From positions 107,063 through 171,062 of the forward strand of contig NZ_JACA01000007.1 in the NCBI RefSeq assembly GCF_000520995.1: a DNA stretch of 64,000 nt. The letters are read 5' to 3'. Positions 62,268 to 64,000 of this stretch are shown here, piece after piece (positions within the stretch are counted from its first letter, which is position 1; each line of letters begins with the position of its first letter). Source of the DNA: Aquimarina macrocephali JAMB N27. GTDB taxonomy: Bacteria > Bacteroidota > Bacteroidia > Flavobacteriales > Flavobacteriaceae. Under the pieces are notes generated by a model that worked only from the letters and a program-made list of their open reading frames with translations, made no database searches and was not told the DNA's origin. Both the position numbers and the translations under genes were made by a program.

Positions 62268-64000
62268 ATGTCGCCGTTTGTGTTTCTAAATATTCATAAA
62301 AAAATACTTCTATTCGCTGTTTTTATCTATATAAATATATTTAGTACTCTTGCGCAAAGCCAGGTCAAAATAGATTCTTTATTACAACTACTTAAAACCG
62401 AAATCACAGATAAAGAAAAAGTAGATATCTACAATAGTATAGCTTTTCAATATTCTTCTACAGATTCTACTAAAACCTTTAGCTATGCAAATCAAGCGAT
62501 TAATCTTTCTAAACAATTAAATTATATTGAAGGAATTTCTGATGCGCATTATAATATAAATCAGGCTATTATAAAATTAGAACACTCGGATAAAGAATTT
62601 AATATATATCAAAAAACAAAATATGCAAATGGCAGAGCCAAAGCGTATAATGATCTAGCACTTACATATAAAAAGAAAGGTGAGTATGCTATGGCAATAG
62701 AGCACTTTACAAAAGTATTAAAAATAGAAGATTCTCTAGGGAATAAAAAAGACATAGCTTTCTGTTATAGCAATATTGGACAAGCACATGCCAGATTGGG
62801 AAATTACACCAAAGCATTAGATTATAATTTTAAAGCATTAGAGTTATTTAAAGAACTAAATAACAAGAATGGGCTCTTTACCGGATACAACAATATGGGA
62901 ATAATCAATGTGTATCAAAGTAATTATTCCTCTGCATTAGAATATTTTATAAAAGCTTCTAAAATCAATGATGAAATAGGCAGTAAAAGAAAAACTATTG
63001 TTTCTCTTAGCAATATTGGGTTTATTTATGAAACTTTAGGAGATTACGACTTAGCGTTAGAATATTATTTTAAATCCTTGAAAATTAGCGAAAGCACTAA
63101 AAATCAATCAAGTATACCTGTAGATTATTTAAATATTGGAAATATTTATTTTGAACAAGGAGACAATACCAAAGCTATAGCATATTCTTTTAAATCCTTG
63201 AAAATTTCCAAAAATCTAAATATTAAAGGCATCATGATATCTAATTATTGCTTAATAGGTGAAATATATCTCAATCAAAAAAAATATAAAGAAGCGCTGA
63301 AGTACTTAAAAAATGGATTGTCATTAAGTCAAGAAATTGGAGAGCAATCTTCATCTACTATCGTAATGAATACCATAGGTGAAATTGAATTCGAATTAAA
63401 AAATTATCAGCAGGCCAAAGAATACCTTATCAAAAGTATTACTATTGGTCAGGAGATTGGTTTTTCTACCTCTGTAAAAAGTGCTTTATATGGCTTAGTA
63501 AAAGTAGAGAAAGCATTGGGTAATCATAAAGCTGCTCTCGAATCTTATGAACGATATCATGCCATTTATGACTCAATCTTAGGAAAAGAGAAATCAAAAC
63601 AATTATCACAATTACAAGTACAGTATGAAACTGAGAAAAAAGAGCAGGAAATCAAGAGTTTGGCTCAACAAGCCTCTATCCAGTCTTTAGAATTAAAACA
63701 AGCTAATTTTAATAAAACTATTTTTGGGGTTATTAGTGTTATTTTGCTACTTGTCGGATTGGTGCTCTATTTAGTAAACCGACAAAAAAGATTAGCACTA
63801 AAACAAAGAGCACAGGACATAGAACAAAACCTACTGCGTGTACAAATGAATCCGCACTTTATTTTTAATGCCATGACTTCTATACAGGATTATATGAATC
63901 AGGGAGATGCAAAAAAAGCAAGTTTATATCTGGTAAAGTTCTCAAAACTGATCAGACAAGTGTTAGATAACTCAAGAAGTGAGTTTATTAGCCTGGATCA
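62268..64000 (+). CDS. TPR-containing sensor histidine kinase, LytS type (partial)
   Basis: The reading frame opens at ATG 62268 (MSPFVFLNIHKK, signal peptide to FSTLAQ) and is still open at the window end. About seven tetratricopeptide units (ALDYNFKALELFKELNNKNG and similar), a transmembrane segment near 63720-63780, then the LytS-family His_kinase box MNPHFIFNAMTSIQDYM with the phosphorylated His. It senses an envelope signal through the TPR part and pairs with a LytTR response regulator, which would lie outside the window. Confidence 0.86.
   Translation, partial: MSPFVFLNIHKKILLFAVFIYINIFSTLAQSQVKIDSLLQLLKTEITDKEKVDIYNSIAFQYSSTDSTKTFSYANQAINLSKQLNYIEGISDAHYNINQAIIKLEHSDKEFNIYQKTKYANGRAKAYNDLALTYKKKGEYAMAIEHFTKVLKIEDSLGNKKDIAFCYSNIGQAHARLGNYTKALDYNFKALELFKELNNKNGLFTGYNNMGIINVYQSNYSSALEYFIKASKINDEIGSKRKTIVSLSNIGFIYETLGDYDLALEYYFKSLKISESTKNQSSIPVDYLNIGNIYFEQGDNTKAIAYSFKSLKISKNLNIKGIMISNYCLIGEIYLNQKKYKEALKYLKNGLSLSQEIGEQSSSTIVMNTIGEIEFELKNYQQAKEYLIKSITIGQEIGFSTSVKSALYGLVKVEKALGNHKAALESYERYHAIYDSILGKEKSKQLSQLQVQYETEKKEQEIKSLAQQASIQSLELKQANFNKTIFGVISVILLLVGLVLYLVNRQKRLALKQRAQDIEQNLLRVQMNPHFIFNAMTSIQDYMNQGDAKKASLYLVKFSKLIRQVLDNSRSEFISLD

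Overview
The window is AT-rich DNA from a member of the Bacteroidota, most likely a marine Flavobacteriaceae (an Aquimarina-like genome would fit, but that is inference). The signs are a type IX secretion C-terminal sorting domain (52090-54996), a SusC-like TonB receptor followed by a DUF4249 lipoprotein, TPR/LytS-type and LytTR regulators, many lipoproteins with short flavobacterial signal peptides, and promoters with the TAnnTTTG -7 box. I saw no rRNA, tRNA, CRISPR array, insertion sequence or recombinase gene.

Left flank (1-7.0 kb): a LAS-type metallopeptidase-like membrane protein and a carboxylesterase, a decayed histidine kinase, then a compact three-gene operon. That operon has a PvcA/IsnA-type isonitrile synthase, a PvcB/IsnB-type Fe(II)/2-oxoglutarate oxygenase and a flavin-dependent halogenase, and ends in a strong terminator. 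It looks like a small biosynthetic cluster for a halogenated aromatic isonitrile. A HAD phosphatase follows.

Centre (7.16-47.33 kb): a large integron-like gene-cassette array. Nearly all genes lie on the minus strand. They are separated by about 29 complete imperfect palindromes of 52-208 bp, plus several partial ones, with attC architecture: outer R boxes ending AAC and starting GTT, an asymmetric spacer (5-6 nt against about 3 nt), and a long inner stem with variable terminal structure. The outer boxes are complementary across each gene, not within each repeat. That is what cassettes excised and inserted at the GTT triplet should show. About 20 units can be paired this way, and in about 15 of them a T-G wobble sits at the same third position, only on the strand opposite the genes. 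No integrase is in the window, so this is either a cluster of attC sites without an integrase or part of a larger superintegron. The cassettes carry mostly exported or membrane proteins of unknown role, plus a class A beta-lactamase, a class C-like serine hydrolase, a papain-family protease, an Lnt-like acyltransferase, a GNAT acetyltransferase, a methyltransferase, a glycosyltransferase, AraC/LytTR/Crp regulators and several decaying genes. Both ends of the array touch copies of the 3' end of a YdeI-family gene, intact at 47.35 kb and a relic at 7.04 kb. A block at 18.25-21.76 kb (ECF sigma factor, membrane protein, esterase, LytTR regulator) does not follow the cassette pattern.

Right flank (47.35-64 kb): ordinary chromosome-like content. 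It holds a YdeI-family protein, a nested palindromic element, a MOSC protein, a GH31 glycosidase, a type IX-secreted phytase/GDPD fusion, a TonB receptor with its DUF4249 lipoprotein, an MBL-fold hydrolase, a conserved unknown, a peroxiredoxin, and the start of a TPR-containing LytS-type sensor kinase cut by the window end.
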